Source of the DNA: Raphanus sativus | Taxonomy: Eukaryota > Streptophyta > Magnoliopsida > Brassicales > Brassicaceae | NCBI RefSeq assembly: GCF_000801105.2 | Contig: NC_079516.1 | Span: forward strand, 4,650,001 to 4,714,000 | Reading direction: 5' to 3' | Length of the DNA: 64,000 bases | Part shown: positions 1-13,139 of the stretch, in pieces | Numbering within the stretch: position 1 is the first letter of the stretch | Layout of the letters: the number at the start of each line of letters is the position of its first letter | Notes under the pieces: generated by a model | The model's input: the letters and a program-made list of their open reading frames with translations, nothing else | The model's database searches: none | Told to the model about the DNA's origin: nothing | Position numbers and translations under genes: made by a program

Positions 1-36
1 AGAGAAAGAGACACACTATAAGCATATTTACACTAC

Positions 37-3000
37 CTGAATATTCTCTTTCTGGTGTGGACACACGGAATAAACAGGCGCCTCATGCCCTTCGAATGTG
101 TGCAATTTATTTCCAGTAACAGCGCTCCAGACCTGTATAACAAGTACTTATATATAAGCATATAATGCTCCCATATATCCAACTCTGAAAACACCATTCC
201 AAGATTCAAACCTTGATTGTCTTGTCTTCTCCACAAGTCACAACACACAATTCCTGGTTTGGTTGGGAGAAAGCGAGATCGTTGACATTACCAGCATGAG
301 CATCAATCTACAACGGTAAACAAAAAAAAAACGAACATCAAAGATCTAAGAATGCTGTTCAGAGATAAAAGTAAATAAGGATCCCAGTGAAAAAGACAGT
401 ATTAGTAGAATCCTATAAGACAAGAACAAATATGTAATCCAAGGAACCACACATTCTTCCAGTGAACAATGATATACATATAAAAATAAATATCACCAAA
501 GAAGAGAATGATAACTGACTAGGAAAAGATACAGAAGTTTATAAAGTCGTGAGTAAGGAGACAAACCTCTAGATGATTCCGCAAATCATCGCCACCATGA
601 TATGAATAGATATGTACAATATGCTTAGAATATGCGACACCTGAAATAGGAAGTAGACATTAGGAGGCGTTAGATATACCATCAAAATTTATACGATAAC
701 CAGCCAAAAACCGATAAGGGATAAAACAATTGACTCTACAATACGACCACAAGATCATAGAGTGGCTTACCCAGAAGACCTCCATCAGGACTCCAGATGA
801 CTCGGTTTACTGCTGCAGTATACTCGCTAGCAAGTGAAGCCTAATGGAAAAGAAAGAAACCAAACAACAAGTCAGCAAAAGGAAAAGATGTCCGTGATGT
901 CCATGATAACTAGTTGTTAACCTTGATCTGTTCCTTACAAATACACCAAGTTTTGTTCTTAAAAAAAATCCCATTCGGTTTATCTTCTAACTGTTACAAT
1001 ATATTAGTAAAAGATGAACCATACCTGAAGATTCCCAGTGCAGGTAGCTAGATCCCAAACTTTAAAGCTTCTAGAAACAAGCTTTTCCCTGCTACCCACC
1101 TCCCATATTGCAATATCACCAAGATTGGTGCCAACTATGAAACCAATGCAAATCCACCATTAGAAGCAAGACAAAAATCAACATATTGTACTGAAAAAGA
1201 TATACATACATGCTGTCAGATTATAAAACCAGCATAACTCATAGAAGTGATGCATGCATTGGTTTGGAGAAAACTAACCAAGAAGCATAGTTTGTTGTAC
1301 TGGATGAAAATCCATGCTCTTAATGGTAGAACCCTGACTCAAAACCCTGCTAACAGTTTTGGGCAAGTCATCAGTAGAATAAGTTGCATAAGCATGGCTT
1401 TGCCCTGGATATGTGGCTGGCATGACATTGACTGGAAGATTATTAACCTGAAAAAATGTTTCAAAAAAAAAAACTGTGAACTTCTAAGATATTAGGGATG
1501 AGAACTTAAGCTAAAAATAACGAGTAAGCAGTCGTTATTACCCCGTCTGATATACCAAAGGCTCTGGGTCTCTTCAATACACTTTCAGAATCTGCTGTCT
1601 GATAATCCATTGATAGACTATTAGTTGGAGGAGTCCTTGGGCGCTTTAGCATAGACACTGTAAGGAGGAGATCATGAATACAGATTATGATATGAGGTAT
1701 CTAATTGTCAAAAAAATATTATACACAGAGATCTCCACATTCTGAACTACATAAAATGGCGATAATGAAGAAATTTAAGATGTAAGATGACATATAAAGG
1801 GTTTATCTAATTTATAAATTAAATATTTTGCTTCTCTATCTATTATCCATAAACAAGAATACTGTGAAAATAAACAAAACGGAACATATGAACGTATTTC
1901 AGTATATATCATATCATTTTTTGATGCAGTTCATGCAGTCTAAGAAGCACGTTGACATGTCCAACATAACTAATACTGTGGAAATATATCTCCAACATTG
2001 ATAGATTAGAAGAAAAAATTAGTTAAGAAAGCATTACCAGCACTGTTGGGGGCACCTAGGCCAATAGGCCCAGCAGAAACAGTAGGATGCGAGACAGATG
2101 GATTAGGCATCCATCCTGCAAGAGACGTTGTAAGAGGAGCTGGTGTAGGCTGAAATGGACCATGAGCACCTAGTGGTGGGAAGCCTCCAACTTTAGGGAC
2201 TGAACCACCCATCAAATGATTAGTTGCAGGGGACTGAACATGAGAACCATTAGGGTGCCCACAAGAATGATCAACAAATAGTGTTTTTATATCCGGGTTA
2301 GGCCTTGGATTCTTGCAAAGCTGATGCTGCCAGTTCAAACTTTGATTGATTAAGGTTCTCAATCTAGAATTCTTCAGAGTTGGAAACTGAAGTTTGTCCC
2401 GGAAGAGAGGATTTGCCTCAATCAGTTTCTTAAGTTCCCCAAGCATAATACCTCTTGCAGACTTAGTATCCCCATACTTTGAAAGCTGCTCATTTTCCCT
2501 TTAAACAGTAAACACACATTTTTATTAAATATTAGTTACACATTAGACAAACATAATACAAAAGCTTTAAGAATTATTTTTTAAGTGAAAACCTGAAGTT
2601 AGTTAAGGTTAAAAGCATGGTAATCTCCTTGAAAAGCTCTTCGTTGAATGTGGAGAACACTTTTAACTCCTTAGCAAGGATTTCAACTGCCTTGGCATGA
2701 TCCTTCCTGCCAAAAAACAAAACAAAAATAAATAAATTATTGGATCCTTATCTACCTTTCTAAGTCAATGAATCAAGAACACTTTACTTGTCAAGTGCTT
2801 CAAGGTACTTCTGCTTACGAATCTCGAAAAAGATCTTCATAGAGTATCTATTATCATCAACTTTAGTGAAACCAGAGAGGTACTTCTCCACATCGTCCCA
2901 TTCACCGGCGGTTATACTGTCTTCAAAGTACCTCATGTTGAAGAAAAAGCCAGACTCCTTCTCTAACCTATAGAGAGATACAGAACCACGAAAACAGAAC

Positions 3001-3227
3001 CACACCCAAATCTATTTTAGACAAAAAAAAAGTTCAAAGCTTTAAACACTAATGCTCCAGACAAAACACTACACTAATTCCGACAAGCAAACAATTTCAA
3101 AAAAAAAAAGTTAAGCCTTTCAGGGTGTTTGTCTGTTTGAATTTGACCTGTGAACAGTGTCTTTGAACTTCTCTTCGTCGAGAAACTGGAGTATCAGGAA
3201 GACGAGTTCTCTGCTGAGAGACGACAT
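37..3227 (-). CDS. TPR4: TOPLESS-related transcriptional corepressor, 5' part (cut by window edge)
   Basis: Groucho/Tup1-type corepressor that bridges EAR-motif repressors to histone deacetylases in the nucleus. Translation starts at 3227 (M-S-S-L-S-R-E-L). Exons I can place: 3148-3227, 2788-2967, 2593-2706, 2038-2498, then further exons near 1555-1660, 1250-1450, 1025-1135, 780-840, 575-640, 240-310 and 37-132. The N-terminus holds LisH and CTLH (residues about 1-90), then the conserved tetramerising TOPLESS domain (FRENEQLSKYGDTKSAR, LINQSLNWQHQLCKNPRP) and a proline-rich linker (GAHGPFQPTPAPL). The start of the WD40 part follows (FEGHEAPVYSVCPHQKENIQ). The linker text GWMPNPSV and SVPKVGGFPPLGAHGPF fits TPR4 (At3g15880) better than TPL, TPR1 or TPR2. 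The remaining WD repeats and the stop lie left of base 1. The reading frame is intact through all exons seen. Confidence 0.93.
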
Positions 3228-3480
3228 GTCCTCTCTCTCTGTCTCTCGATCTCAATGCTACAATGAGAATTTAGGGTTTTTTTTAAAACAGATCTGAAAC
3301 AGAGACAAAATCGATGGAATTGAGAAGGAGAATCCCCAGGAGGTGCGTACGTGCGAGAGAACAAACGGGGAGGCTCCCGAGAACAAAAAGTAAAGTTTTT
3401 TTTTTTTAAAGTAAATACCTGTTGAATTGACTTTGAACAAGGAGAGAGACTTTGAGAGCAGAGAGATGAGAGAGAGAGGT
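3228..3480 (-). promoter_or_regulatory. 5' leader and promoter-proximal region of TPR4
   Basis: CT/GA-rich leader upstream of the TPR4 start, with a (CT)n run just before the ATG (about 3228-3250). A possible leader intron is suggested by the pyrimidine/T tract near 3390-3410. Small open frames on either strand here look like chance. The exact transcription start cannot be fixed from sequence. Confidence 0.4.
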
Positions 3481-4812
3481 GGGGCTATTTATGCCGATGC
3501 TGTCTCGTTTTCGGAGTTTCCTTTTTTTTTCTTGGATTTATTGCTTTTTCATTTTATTTTATACTCATTTTGTGTGGTCTTTATCTTACAAGTGTCATTA
3601 TCCATTTTTAAACTTTTGATAAAATCTGAAAGTATTATTCTGTAATGTTTAATACATCGTTTGAATCTTTTGTGGTGGTTGGGTGTCTATGTTAATAATA
3701 AAAACGTGTATTTTGTTAGATGAGAAACTAAAAAGGAAATTAATATACGTTACACCCCCACCGTAATAAAGCTCATTTAAAAAAGAAATTTAATGACGTA
3801 TTTTTTTTGACATTGAACGACGTATTTAAGTGTTGTGTATTTATGTTGTTGCGAATCTAGTACATCACTGCTGTCTAATTAAATGCTCTCTCGTTAGGAT
3901 TTGACGTGTAGCTCGTTTCTCTTCTTCTTCTTTTTTTTTTTTTGAACAACTAGTTTCTCTTCTTCTTGTGTTGAATTTAATGCCATGATAGTAGTGTACG
4001 GTTAATCATTTATGACATCAGCTAACCGTAAAAATAACTACAAATATTTTTAAAAGTAGTTGACAAATTGTTCTTCTGACATAATAATATTAAAAAGAAA
4101 TATAAAAAAGGAAAAATGTTAATGATAATATGGAATAAATCTGAAATATGCAAGAATGCTAATATATCTTTTCATTTTCTATATTTTTTAATTTTTAAAA
4201 GATTTATGGTTATTTTGAATTTTTAATTTTGTAAATTATAAATTATGTGTAAATGGTAACAAATAAGCGAATATAGAAACATGTGCTTTAGAAAAAAATA
4301 GAGAAACATGTCTAAATAGAGAAACGTGTCTTCTTTTTTGTAATATATAGCAAATCAACAAAATATTAAGTAGTATTTATTGGACGTAACATGTAAAAAT
4401 AAGAAATTTATAGAATTAAAATAAATTGAATAATAGAAATGGAATACAGCAAAAAAATATGGAATGAATGGAATACTAGAAATGGAATACAGCAAAAAAA
4501 TATGGAATGAAATTCATTCAATCCATTCATGATCAAATTTGTTATGAAATGATTCTCTTCATATTTTTTTTTTTAATTTAGTTTTGGAATTGTTGGTGAA
4601 AAATATTATGGAAAACGTAGATCAAGATGGAAATAAGAAATAATCAGAATGGGGAGCAAAGATACTGAGATTCATGAAGACGTAGATCAAGACGGGGATA
4701 AGAAATAATTAGAATACACATGTATAAAAGCCATCCCAAGCTAAGCACAAGCCTTGCATGTACTTATGATAGAGCAAAACTGTTTGGGCACTGGGACCAC
4801 ATATAACACAAA
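3481..4812. other. AT-rich intergenic DNA with small tandem duplications
   Basis: No gene is seen. It contains a short poly(T)-type insertion at 3930-3952 between two copies of a 15-bp site (3915-3929 and 3953-3967). There is a direct duplication near 4434-4470 and 4478-4514 (GGAATACAGCAAAAAAATAT) and another imperfect one near 4617-4650 and 4680-4712 (ACGTAGATCAAGA). Confidence 0.5.
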
Positions 4813-5457
4813 CTAGATTTTGACCCGCGCTTTTGAAGCGCGGGATATTTTACGATGAAAAATTTCACTAATAATTTAACAAATATTTTGGTTATTTTTA
4901 AAGAGTGTGTATTTAAAATATTTTTGCATTTAAATCAGTATTTTTAAATTCAACCCGATTGTGATTATACCGGTTAATCTGGAGATCTGACAATTCAATT
5001 TATGTTTTTAAAATATTCATATTAAAAATCACTAAAACCCGAGACTAAGCGATTGAACTGATGGATGACCGATATGTAATCTAATTGGATTAAAATTGTA
5101 ATAGTTTTATAATTTGTAATCTTATAATCGAAATTTTAAAGTTCACTATTTTGTAATTTATGAAATTATGACGTTTTTACAAAATTTTAAAGAGAAAATG
5201 ATAGATATAAAATAACTAAGATTAATTATTGTATTATTTGGAAACATTGATAGTAGTATAAAAATATATTGTTTGGAAACATTGATAGTAGTATAAAGAA
5301 ATAAGTATATTGTTTGGAAACATGGATAGTAGTATAAAGAAAGAAATATTAGTGACTTAATGTATGTTTAATTATAAAGTATAAATGTGTATTTAATTTA
5401 AAAACTTACAAAATAAATGTTAGGTCCAAAAGAATGTTTCTGTTTTAGTAAGATAGA
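4813..5457 (-). mobile_element. Non-autonomous Helitron
   Basis: Read on the minus strand, the element opens with TCTATCTTACTAAAACAG at 5457 after a host A. It ends with a GC-rich hairpin (CCCGCGC/GCGCGGG, 4824-4844), then TCAAAATCTAG at 4813, followed by a host T. These are the classic Helitron features: 5' TC, a 3' hairpin 10-12 nt before CTRR, and A/T insertion. No Rep/helicase coding is present. Inside are three tandem copies of a motif of about 45 bp around 5235-5345 (TTTGGAAACATTGATAGTAG). Confidence 0.8.
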
Positions 5458-6779
5458 TAATTATATTTTTCTCGCCAATGATTCGTTATGGGTTTAACTA
5501 ATCAACGTGAACGTGGTCGAGCTTAGAAACAGACCAGTAGCATCCGTTCAAGCTTCTACAACAGATGATGTTTTCTGCTTCACGCGACTATAAAAAGGTT
5601 TACTGAGACATCAAGTTTTACTTATGTCTGAAAGACCATAACATTTTCAGCGCATCGAATATCTTAAAAGGGTCCTACAATTGTGATATCCACACTCGAG
5701 AGTTGCTTGATATGCTCTGGAGTGTGATATAGGCATGATAAAGAAGTGTTTGGGGTATTAGGGCATGGGGCCTTCTTGTCTAAGAATTTATCCGGCTTAT
5801 TTAACATTCATACCAAAAAAAAACTGCTTTGGTTTAGATTTCTACTCTGATTGGTAGATCTTATCAGATGAGTTTTTTTTTTTTTTGCTAAGAGTCTTAT
5901 CGGATGAGTTGAAAGAATAAAAAGGCAAAACACACATAATGCAAAAAAAAAGAAAAAAAAACTGCATATTATGATGGTGAGTCGATGAAATAAACTCTAA
6001 AATCTGATCTTAAAAAGGGTATTTTGATCAATCACTTAGACAGTCTTACATCAGTGATTGCAATTAATTAGGACATGATTTCTGAAGCCCATGTTAGTGA
6101 AGTATCACATCAAATAGAACTTCATGATGAGAGCAAACATTCCCTCTCAGACCACGCTTATTTAGCGATTTAATCATCGTAATGCTGTTATATTATTATC
6201 GCTTTAATCCAAAATAATTTAAACTACAGCATGAAATTGTTTAGTATTTCGCTATTTTATAAAGAAGATTGCAGAAACATCATCTGTTTATTTCTTTATT
6301 TATTTTTTGTTGAAACACCGAATAAAAGGTTAGGATGAGTTGTCGTGACTCACAGCAGCCGGCCCTCAACTAACAAACAAAAGAACATTTCGTCAACATG
6401 TAAAAGATAAAAAGAAGAAGTAAAATACATTTTCAAAAGATACGAGAAAACCTATACTAACATTCAAAATTTAAATTTTTTCTTTTGGTAAAGTTATTTA
6501 ATTCATTTCTATCAGCTTTATTTTCTTTTTAGTTTTATAAAGTTTGTTCCTTTTTCTTCGAGAAGAAAAAGTAAGCGTGCAAAAATAAATAAAAGAATTA
6601 ACAAAATAAATAGTCTTCTTTCTCTCAGATTAGAGCTTAACTCTAAAAGAATAGTTCTCTGTTTTGCTGTTGCCATCTCCCCCAAAAGCGTCACCTTTTG
6701 ATTTAACCCTTTAGAACAGAGGAAGCTCAATTTCTGTTTTTATTTTTGTTTTTGTTTTTGTTTTGGGTTTGTTCTGAAG
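5458..6779. other. Intergenic region upstream of the kinase gene
   Basis: No gene is supported. It contains an ultra-short T-tract insertion (5875-5894) between two copies of a 16-bp site (5859-5874 and 5895-5910, one mismatch). The last part (about 6500-6779) is probably the kinase promoter and leader. The T-rich run just before the ATG at 6780 is typical of plant leaders. Confidence 0.4.
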
Positions 6780-8541
6780 ATGCAACTATTTACTAGCTGT
6801 TGTGGAAAAGGATTTGAAGGGTAAGTATCTGTTTATCTTCTTCTTGATTGATTCATTGACTCCATGATTGTTATATCTCATTCTTTCCTTTACTGTTTTG
6901 TTTGATCTTTTCCTTTGTTTAGTTACTGCAAAAAGGTGTTAACGGTTAAATTCGTTATGGTGTTCTTCCTGATCATTTAAAAAAAAAAAAGATTTTCTAT
7001 CAGTTTTTGAGCCTATTGATGCTCAAATCATTATGTTTTTTCCTTCTGTCTATAATGATTTTCATGTAAAGTTTGTTCCTTATGTTGAAAGTTTCTAGGA
7101 AAAAAAAAACAGTTACTCTGTTTTGGATAAACTTCACTGACCGTTTGAATAATGATGAGGATGAGAAATGGCTCTATGTGTTGTGTTCTTGATTTGTTGA
7201 TCAAAAACGGTTTGTTTTAGGACAAAACTGAGGTTAAGTTTTGGTATGATGTCACGGTTACACAGGAAAAAGAAAGGGGAAACAGAGCCATCTCGGAAGA
7301 TATTCTCATTGACAGAGCTTCACTCAGCCACAAACAGTTTCAACTACGACAACAAACTCGGTGAAGGTCGCTTCGGCAGTGTGTATTGGGGTCAGCTCTC
7401 AGATGGTTCACAGGTACACACTCATCTCAAACACATCTCTTCTCTTCCTATTTAACTAAAACTGTTATTATCTAGAAAACATGCTCAAGTACTTTGTGTT
7501 TCTTGCAGGTTTTTTTTTTTTTTGATATCTCTGGTGTCTGGGCAGCCACTTTCCCAAATATCCTTCGAAGGGGTCCAGCGCCTCAAGTACTTTGTGTTTC
7601 TTGCAGGTTGCAGTCAAGAGACTCAACGCATGGACTAATAACACCGAAGAGATAGACTTCGCCGTCCAAGTCGAGATTCTTTCCCGTATCCGTCACAAGA
7701 ACTTGCTGCGCGTTCGTGGCTACTGCGATGAAGGACAGGAACGTCTTCTTGTTTATGATTACATGCCGAACTTGAGCCTTGTCTCGAATCTTCACGGCCA
7801 GCAGTATTCGGGAGAGTGCTCTCTAGATTCCACCGCTCGGATAAAGATCGCCATAAGATCCGCTCAGGCACTTGCGTGAGTCTCAAGCATCTAAAAACCA
7901 TTCAAGAACAAGTTTTAACATCTTCTTGGTTTATGACATTTTATGTGTGTTTTCTCAGCTACCTACACAACCATGCAACTCCACATGTACTCCATGGAGA
8001 TGTCAGAGCTAGCAACGTGTTGCTAGACTCTGAGTTTGAACCTCGGGTTATGGATTTTGGATATGGTAAACTGATGGCAGAAGATGGAGCTGGTAAAGAC
8101 AGAAGTAACAATGGGTATCTCTCACCAGAATGTGTTGCATCAGGTAAAGAAACAGAAGCAGGGGACGTGTACAGTTTTGGTATCTTGTTGCTGGAGCTTG
8201 TAACTGGCAAGAGACCTATTGAGAGGATAAATGGGACAACAAAGCGTGGTATAACCGAGTGGGTGTTACCACTAGTTTACGAGAAAAAGTTTAGTGAAGT
8301 CATTGATCAGAAGCTGAAAGAAGAGAAGGTGGGAGAGAAGCTGAAGAAGTTAGTCTTGGTGGGAGTCATGTGTGCTCAGACAGATCCAGAGAAGAGACCA
8401 ACAATGTCTCAAGTGGTGGAGATGCTAACGAATGAATCAAAGGAGAAAATGTCTGAACTTGAAGCCAATCCGATCTTCAAGAATCCATATAGAGAGGTTG
8501 CAGATGAAAGCTCAGATGTGATCTCAGAAGAACAACAATAG
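6780..8541 (+). CDS. Receptor-like cytoplasmic protein kinase, At3g15890-like
   Basis: Ser/Thr kinase without a signal peptide or membrane segment. Exons are 6780-6820, 7266-7413, 7607-7875 and 7959-8541, and the splice phases join cleanly. The N-terminus MQLFTSCCGKGFEG has a CC pair that could be lipidated. Motifs: glycine loop GEGRFGSV, catalytic lysine in VAVKRL, C-helix Glu in VEIL, catalytic loop HGDVRASNVLL, DFG in VMDFGYGKL, and SPEC in place of APE. The Arg before the catalytic Asp is replaced by Gly (HGD), so this is a non-RD kinase. The usual LDW before the E-helix reads LDS. The third intron boundary has been duplicated by a retroposon (7484-7609), leaving two candidate acceptors. 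Only the downstream one (AG at 7605-7606) keeps frame. Confidence 0.9.
7484..7609 (-). mobile_element. Truncated SINE-like retroposon with target duplication in kinase intron
   Basis: A perfect 28-bp direct repeat (7484-7511 and 7582-7609) flanks about 70 bp that begin with a T run (poly(A) on the minus strand) and contain CTTCGAAGGGGTCCAGCGC. The repeat includes the 3' splice site TTGCAG. The structure is that of a 5'-truncated SINE or LINE tail inserted by target-primed reverse transcription in minus orientation. The source family is not identified. Confidence 0.75.
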
Positions 8542-8818
8542 GGGTTTTTTTTAGGCACATTAACATTTATTTTTCTCAGATTATTTTTACCATCTTCTGT
8601 TCATATTTGGTTAGTTTCTGAGGTATTGTTTATTCTTTTTGTGAGTGTTTGATTTGAGTGGATGTTTGTAAGGTGTGGTATTTGGCATATAAAGAGAAAG
8701 TTGTGATACTTTTGGTCTTGTATGAAAGATTTGAATACTTTTAATTTATTTATGGAATATAGTGAAACTTTTACACTCTTAAGAACACAAATCTTTTCAC
8801 AATGAGCTGAACTGAACT

Positions 8819-9426
8819 CTAGTTCTGGTTCTTGGAAGAAGATGATCTGATCAAAAGTAAAACAGAGATTACAACAGGAGCAAATATAATGAAGAGGGCT
8901 TGAGTGAGATTAGGTGTTGTTATCTCTGGGAGCAATACGCTGCCGTATTTGATTATAGCTGCGCCTAATACAGAACCAGCTCCTAGCTTCAACAGGTAGC
9001 TCAAGTCCTCCTGTACTTTGTCCAAAAAAAAGAGGGCTTATTTGTATTCTTTTAATTATTCGAGTCCAAAACGTAAATATAATATTTGATCAAATTCTAA
9101 AATATAAGGGTTATTTTGATAATTTTGAATTCTTTGAGCCTCCTTCACAAAAATAAAAAAACAGAACAAAGCTTTCCCCTCCTCCACACAGAACTGACCT
9201 GAACTCCTTCACCGTTACCGGCTTGTTCTGATTGGTTGTCGGAAACCATGACGCGAAACGACCGTTTTGTCCCTGAGTTTGGAGAGGGAGTTCGGAAGGT
9301 AGTCACGAGTTTGACACTACTCATGGTCCTCTTCTTCATTGGTTCCAATCTCCGGTGAACAGAGCTTGAGCTAGAGAGCCTGGGAACTCCAACCGCCATA
9401 CCTGAAACGAATACAGAAGCTGACAT
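8819..9426 (-). CDS. Small predicted plastid membrane protein, At3g15900-like
   Basis: Two exons, 9199-9426 and 8819-9010, give about 139 residues. The N-terminus (MSASVFVSGMAVGVPRLSSSSS...) is rich in Ser, Thr, Arg and Val and poor in acidic residues, like a chloroplast transit peptide. The C-terminal part has two hydrophobic stretches (LLKLGAGSVLGAAIIKYGSV and ALFIIFAPVVISVLLLI) that could span a membrane. The protein ends RSSSSKNQN. It lies between the kinase and EREX as in Arabidopsis (from memory). No catalytic motif is visible and the function is unknown to me. Confidence 0.82.
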
Positions 9427-9739
9427 CTCTCTCTCTCTTATCTCTTACCCTCTCTCTCTAAAGCTGCGTCTTTTCTGGTCAAGCAATCTTGCAAATGACG
9501 TGAACAGAAGAGGATAAGAGAGAGACACACGACAGACCACCTAAACACACATCTCACGTTATGCGTTGGTTTTTGAAACGTTAAAAACGCGTCTAATCCA
9601 CGTTTGCGTTTTATACTCACGTTCAAAACAAAATTGTACCACAAGATTTTCATATATATAAAGAAAGAGTGTGTTACAAGTTCATATATATGATTATTGA
9701 TTACAGTATGTATACAAAATAAAAAAAAACCTGATAAAA

Positions 9740-12700
9740 TCATTTCTCAAGGATCTTGCTTAGAACAGTACTTGCCAGATCAACACTCCCTTCTTGATCT
9801 TCTTCTTGTTCTGATCTGGCTTCTTTGACTGATATTCCATGTCCGGTCAAAGAGCAACGAAGAACAGAGTTAACCTGTTTCCTTAATCTCGCATTATCAA
9901 TCAGAACCTCTGTTAGCATCTTTCTTACTACATCACCTGTTCCTCCATGTTCTTCTGAAAGAAGCTGTGTCTGTTTTGAGCAGAACAAAATTTAACCAAG
10001 AAAATAGAAACATCAACACTATTGTTTGTGTCTCAAAACATACATAGTTACATACAGTAAGCATCGAAGTTTTAATTGGTTGAGAGCTTACCTCAGCAAT
10101 TAGAAGACCTATTCGGTTATCAGATGTTGCTAGCAGATCAATCGCTTCGGATATAGATGCTGATTCCATTACCAACTTACTCTCATCTTCCATGTGGAAC
10201 TTGACATTGCATTCTTGAAGACGGTTCTGCAGAACATCATACTCATGCATCAACTTCTTGTTTGCGGTCTTCGCAGTCTCTTCTCTATCCTTCTCCCGTT
10301 GAACAACTCTCTGTGTCAACATTGCACATAAGATTTTTAAAAAGTTCGAATTGCAAAGAGTGAGTGTATGTTTAGTTTACCTCCATCTCCAGCTTTTCTT
10401 TTACCGTGCGGCTAAGCTCTAACCTCAATTCTGATTGAGTGGTTCTGAGAGACTTGACCTCTTTGACAAGGACCTTCAGTTCTGCTTTCGATTTCACTTC
10501 CAGATCTTCATGATCTTTACGCAAATACTCAAACTTGTCTCTTAGATCATCCATCTGCTGCAGCAACATTTCGTTTTCTTCAACAAGCGACTCGTTTGTA
10601 GTCTCGATACATGCTTTCTCGTCCTGTAAGTCAAAAAACATAGATAAGAATCTATCGTTTGAATGCAATTGAAATAAACTAAGAGAAGCAACAAACCTTT
10701 ATAGAGTTTAATAATGATTCCATCTCCATGCATTGCTTGCGAAGCTCCTCCATATCCCACTGAATCTGAGTGAATCTTTCTTTTTCCTTGAGAACTGTTT
10801 GCTCCATGCCTTGCTTGCAGCTCTCTCGAGTTGTTTCAAGTTCAACCTCTAAATCTTTTACCTACCCAAACACAAAAACAACTACATAGAGTTAACCATA
10901 ACAGAGAGGATGATGGCATGTGATAATTGTGCACACCTTAGTTGACAAAAACTGTCGAACAGCTAGCTCCTGATTTAGCCTTGAGATAAGATCTTCCGTG
11001 TCAGCTTTTGCTGTTTCCAGTCTCTGCTCTAACGTATCAACAACCCTCTTTAACTTACTTCTCTCCTCAGATTGAAATACAATAGCCACATCCTTCCCAG
11101 TTTCACTACTTTCACCGTAACTGTTTCCATGAGCGTCATCATGACGACTCTCCATCGTGTCTTGGTTAGGTTCCTTGGATATTGACGCCTCTCCAGTTTC
11201 TGCAGCTCTATCAGTTTTAAAAGGACTCTTATCGAGAAGTCCAGATTCTGTGATTAATTCATGCCAATCAGTCACATTATCTTCAGAAATTGAATTCCTT
11301 GAGACAATAGTTTTGAGACTAGATTCGCCATGCTTCATCGTTGAGGTATCAGATGTGTCATCAGCAGAGTCACTGACATGATCAATTGTAACTGATGAAC
11401 TACCAGGAACGTCAGAAGAACTGGTGTCAGGTAGAAGCAACCGACTGTCTACAGAGCCATCTTCATTTTCTTGATATTCATCACTGAAATCTGAAAAGAG
11501 AACAAAAATAAGAATGAAAATTAGTTACATTCAAACAATACATTAAAGGCTTTCAGACAGCACTTATAGATCCACATCATCTTTTACATTGTGTTCACTA
11601 GCAGGAGAAAAAGAATATAAAAAGAAGAGCACATACAAGACCTGACAGCAGCTTCAAGCTCAAGGAATGTTGCTACCAGAGCGCTTCTGGATATATCGAT
11701 ATCTGACAAAAGCCTATTCATCCAATCTTCCAGAGAGCACCTCCTCTGCAATAAACTAAACATTGTTGAGGATATTTTTCGCTGTCACGGTCAGTAGTAA
11801 TATCAGAGTTGAGAGAGAATTGGTATTTATTCTACCTCTTCCAAAAGTGTCTCGCTTTTCATCCTCAGTCTCTTCTTTGATGGTGCCTGGGGTAAACTTT
11901 TCTTCACAAACTCCTTCTTAATCTGGAAAAAAGATGAAACACCATTAACCCAAAGAATATAGCTGAATATATATACATATTCAAGCAAGCAAGCAAGCCA
12001 TAGTAGTTGTTTATAGAAGCGCTGTATGATTTTCAACCGTACCATAGAGAAACAAACGAGAAGGGAAGAGAGGAAGTAAACAATACTCACAGAGGAATAT
12101 AACTCCAAAAAATCATTGAATCTTCGAAGTATCAGCCTAGTGGAGGTGATTCCCTCAGGCGATTGTATCGCCACTTGCACTCTATAAAACTGATGAGGAC
12201 GAAAGGTAAAAGAGTCAAGAAAAATCTAATACATAGGAAAGAAAACTATGTGATTCTACTCAAAGATATAATACAGACCACGGCAGGATCAGAAACAGTT
12301 GATTTGGGAAGGTCAACCCAAGAAGGGACAGTGACACAGTAACTCCAACCAGTTCGAGGATCATGTGGCCAAACAGTGGTCCGTCCTCCCTATTGTTGTT
12401 AGGAACAATAACAAACAATCATCAAAAGAAATGATATGAAAGAAGAAAGACCTATCCTTTCATTCTCAAAAGCTAAACTTTTTTTTTATCTCTATCTTCA
12501 ATTTAAACCAAGCTGAGATCTTTTCCACATACAATAATAATAATACAACACATCCTCCTAACTGCACAAGTAACAAAAGTCTAACAGAACCTACTCAACA
12601 AAACAAAGAGAATCTTATTAATTGTCCATACAGACACGAACTAACAAATCTAGCTCAAAATAGTGTAAGAGTTCAGACAGAACCTAAGTTCAAAATGCAA

Positions 12701-13002
12701 TGAATGCGATCAACTCAAAACTAAAGAAATTATACCCATTGACGAGGATGAGCACTCCAATCCATGCCCAGAGGCAACGGAGACTTCCCGTCATGGCGAT
12801 GCTCTGTAGATAATAAGACCCTCGAATCTTTATTCGATTCTCCCCCGTCGAGACTGTACCTGATATTGCGGCGGTAGTCGTCGTCCTCGCCGTGGTATAA
12901 AGGGCCAGGCGAGAGGAAGCGGTGGGAGAACGGCTCCCCGAAGGGACCGGAGACGTTGTAGTTGTAATCGAGAAGAGAGAGATCGTCCGCGTACAGATTC
13001 AT
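9740..13002 (-). CDS. EREX: PX-domain RAB5 effector (EREX-like)
   Basis: Phosphoinositide-binding PX protein. The Arabidopsis EREX family binds active RAB5 on endosomes and is needed for storage-protein transport to vacuoles. About ten exons run from the start at 13002 ([19 protein letters not shown]) to the stop at 9740. Rough exon limits: 12737-13002, 12280-12389, 12080-12190, 11836-11922, 11640-11754, 10936-11491, 10698-10861, 10381-10625, 10093-10315, 9740-9971. The PX core has [20 protein letters not shown] (the PxxP loop) and [13 protein letters not shown]. An acidic, Ser-rich linker follows ([11 protein letters not shown]...), then long coiled coils ([45 protein letters not shown]) that would carry the RAB5-binding part. 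All frames join, so the gene looks intact. Confidence 0.9.
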
Positions 13003-13139
13003 CTTCCCTCCTTTACTCCCTTTGATTGATTCTTCTTCTATTCAGATTCTTTATGATGTTCTTTTCTTTGCCACCCACCGAGTCAATACGGTGCGTTTTG
13101 TTCTTTTTTTGTTTTAAGTAAATTATATATCAGAAGTTG

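Noticed and set aside
7635..7901. Minus-strand frame of 88 residues over the kinase exon
   Set aside because: Shadow of exon 3 of the kinase, which has all conserved motifs on the plus strand.
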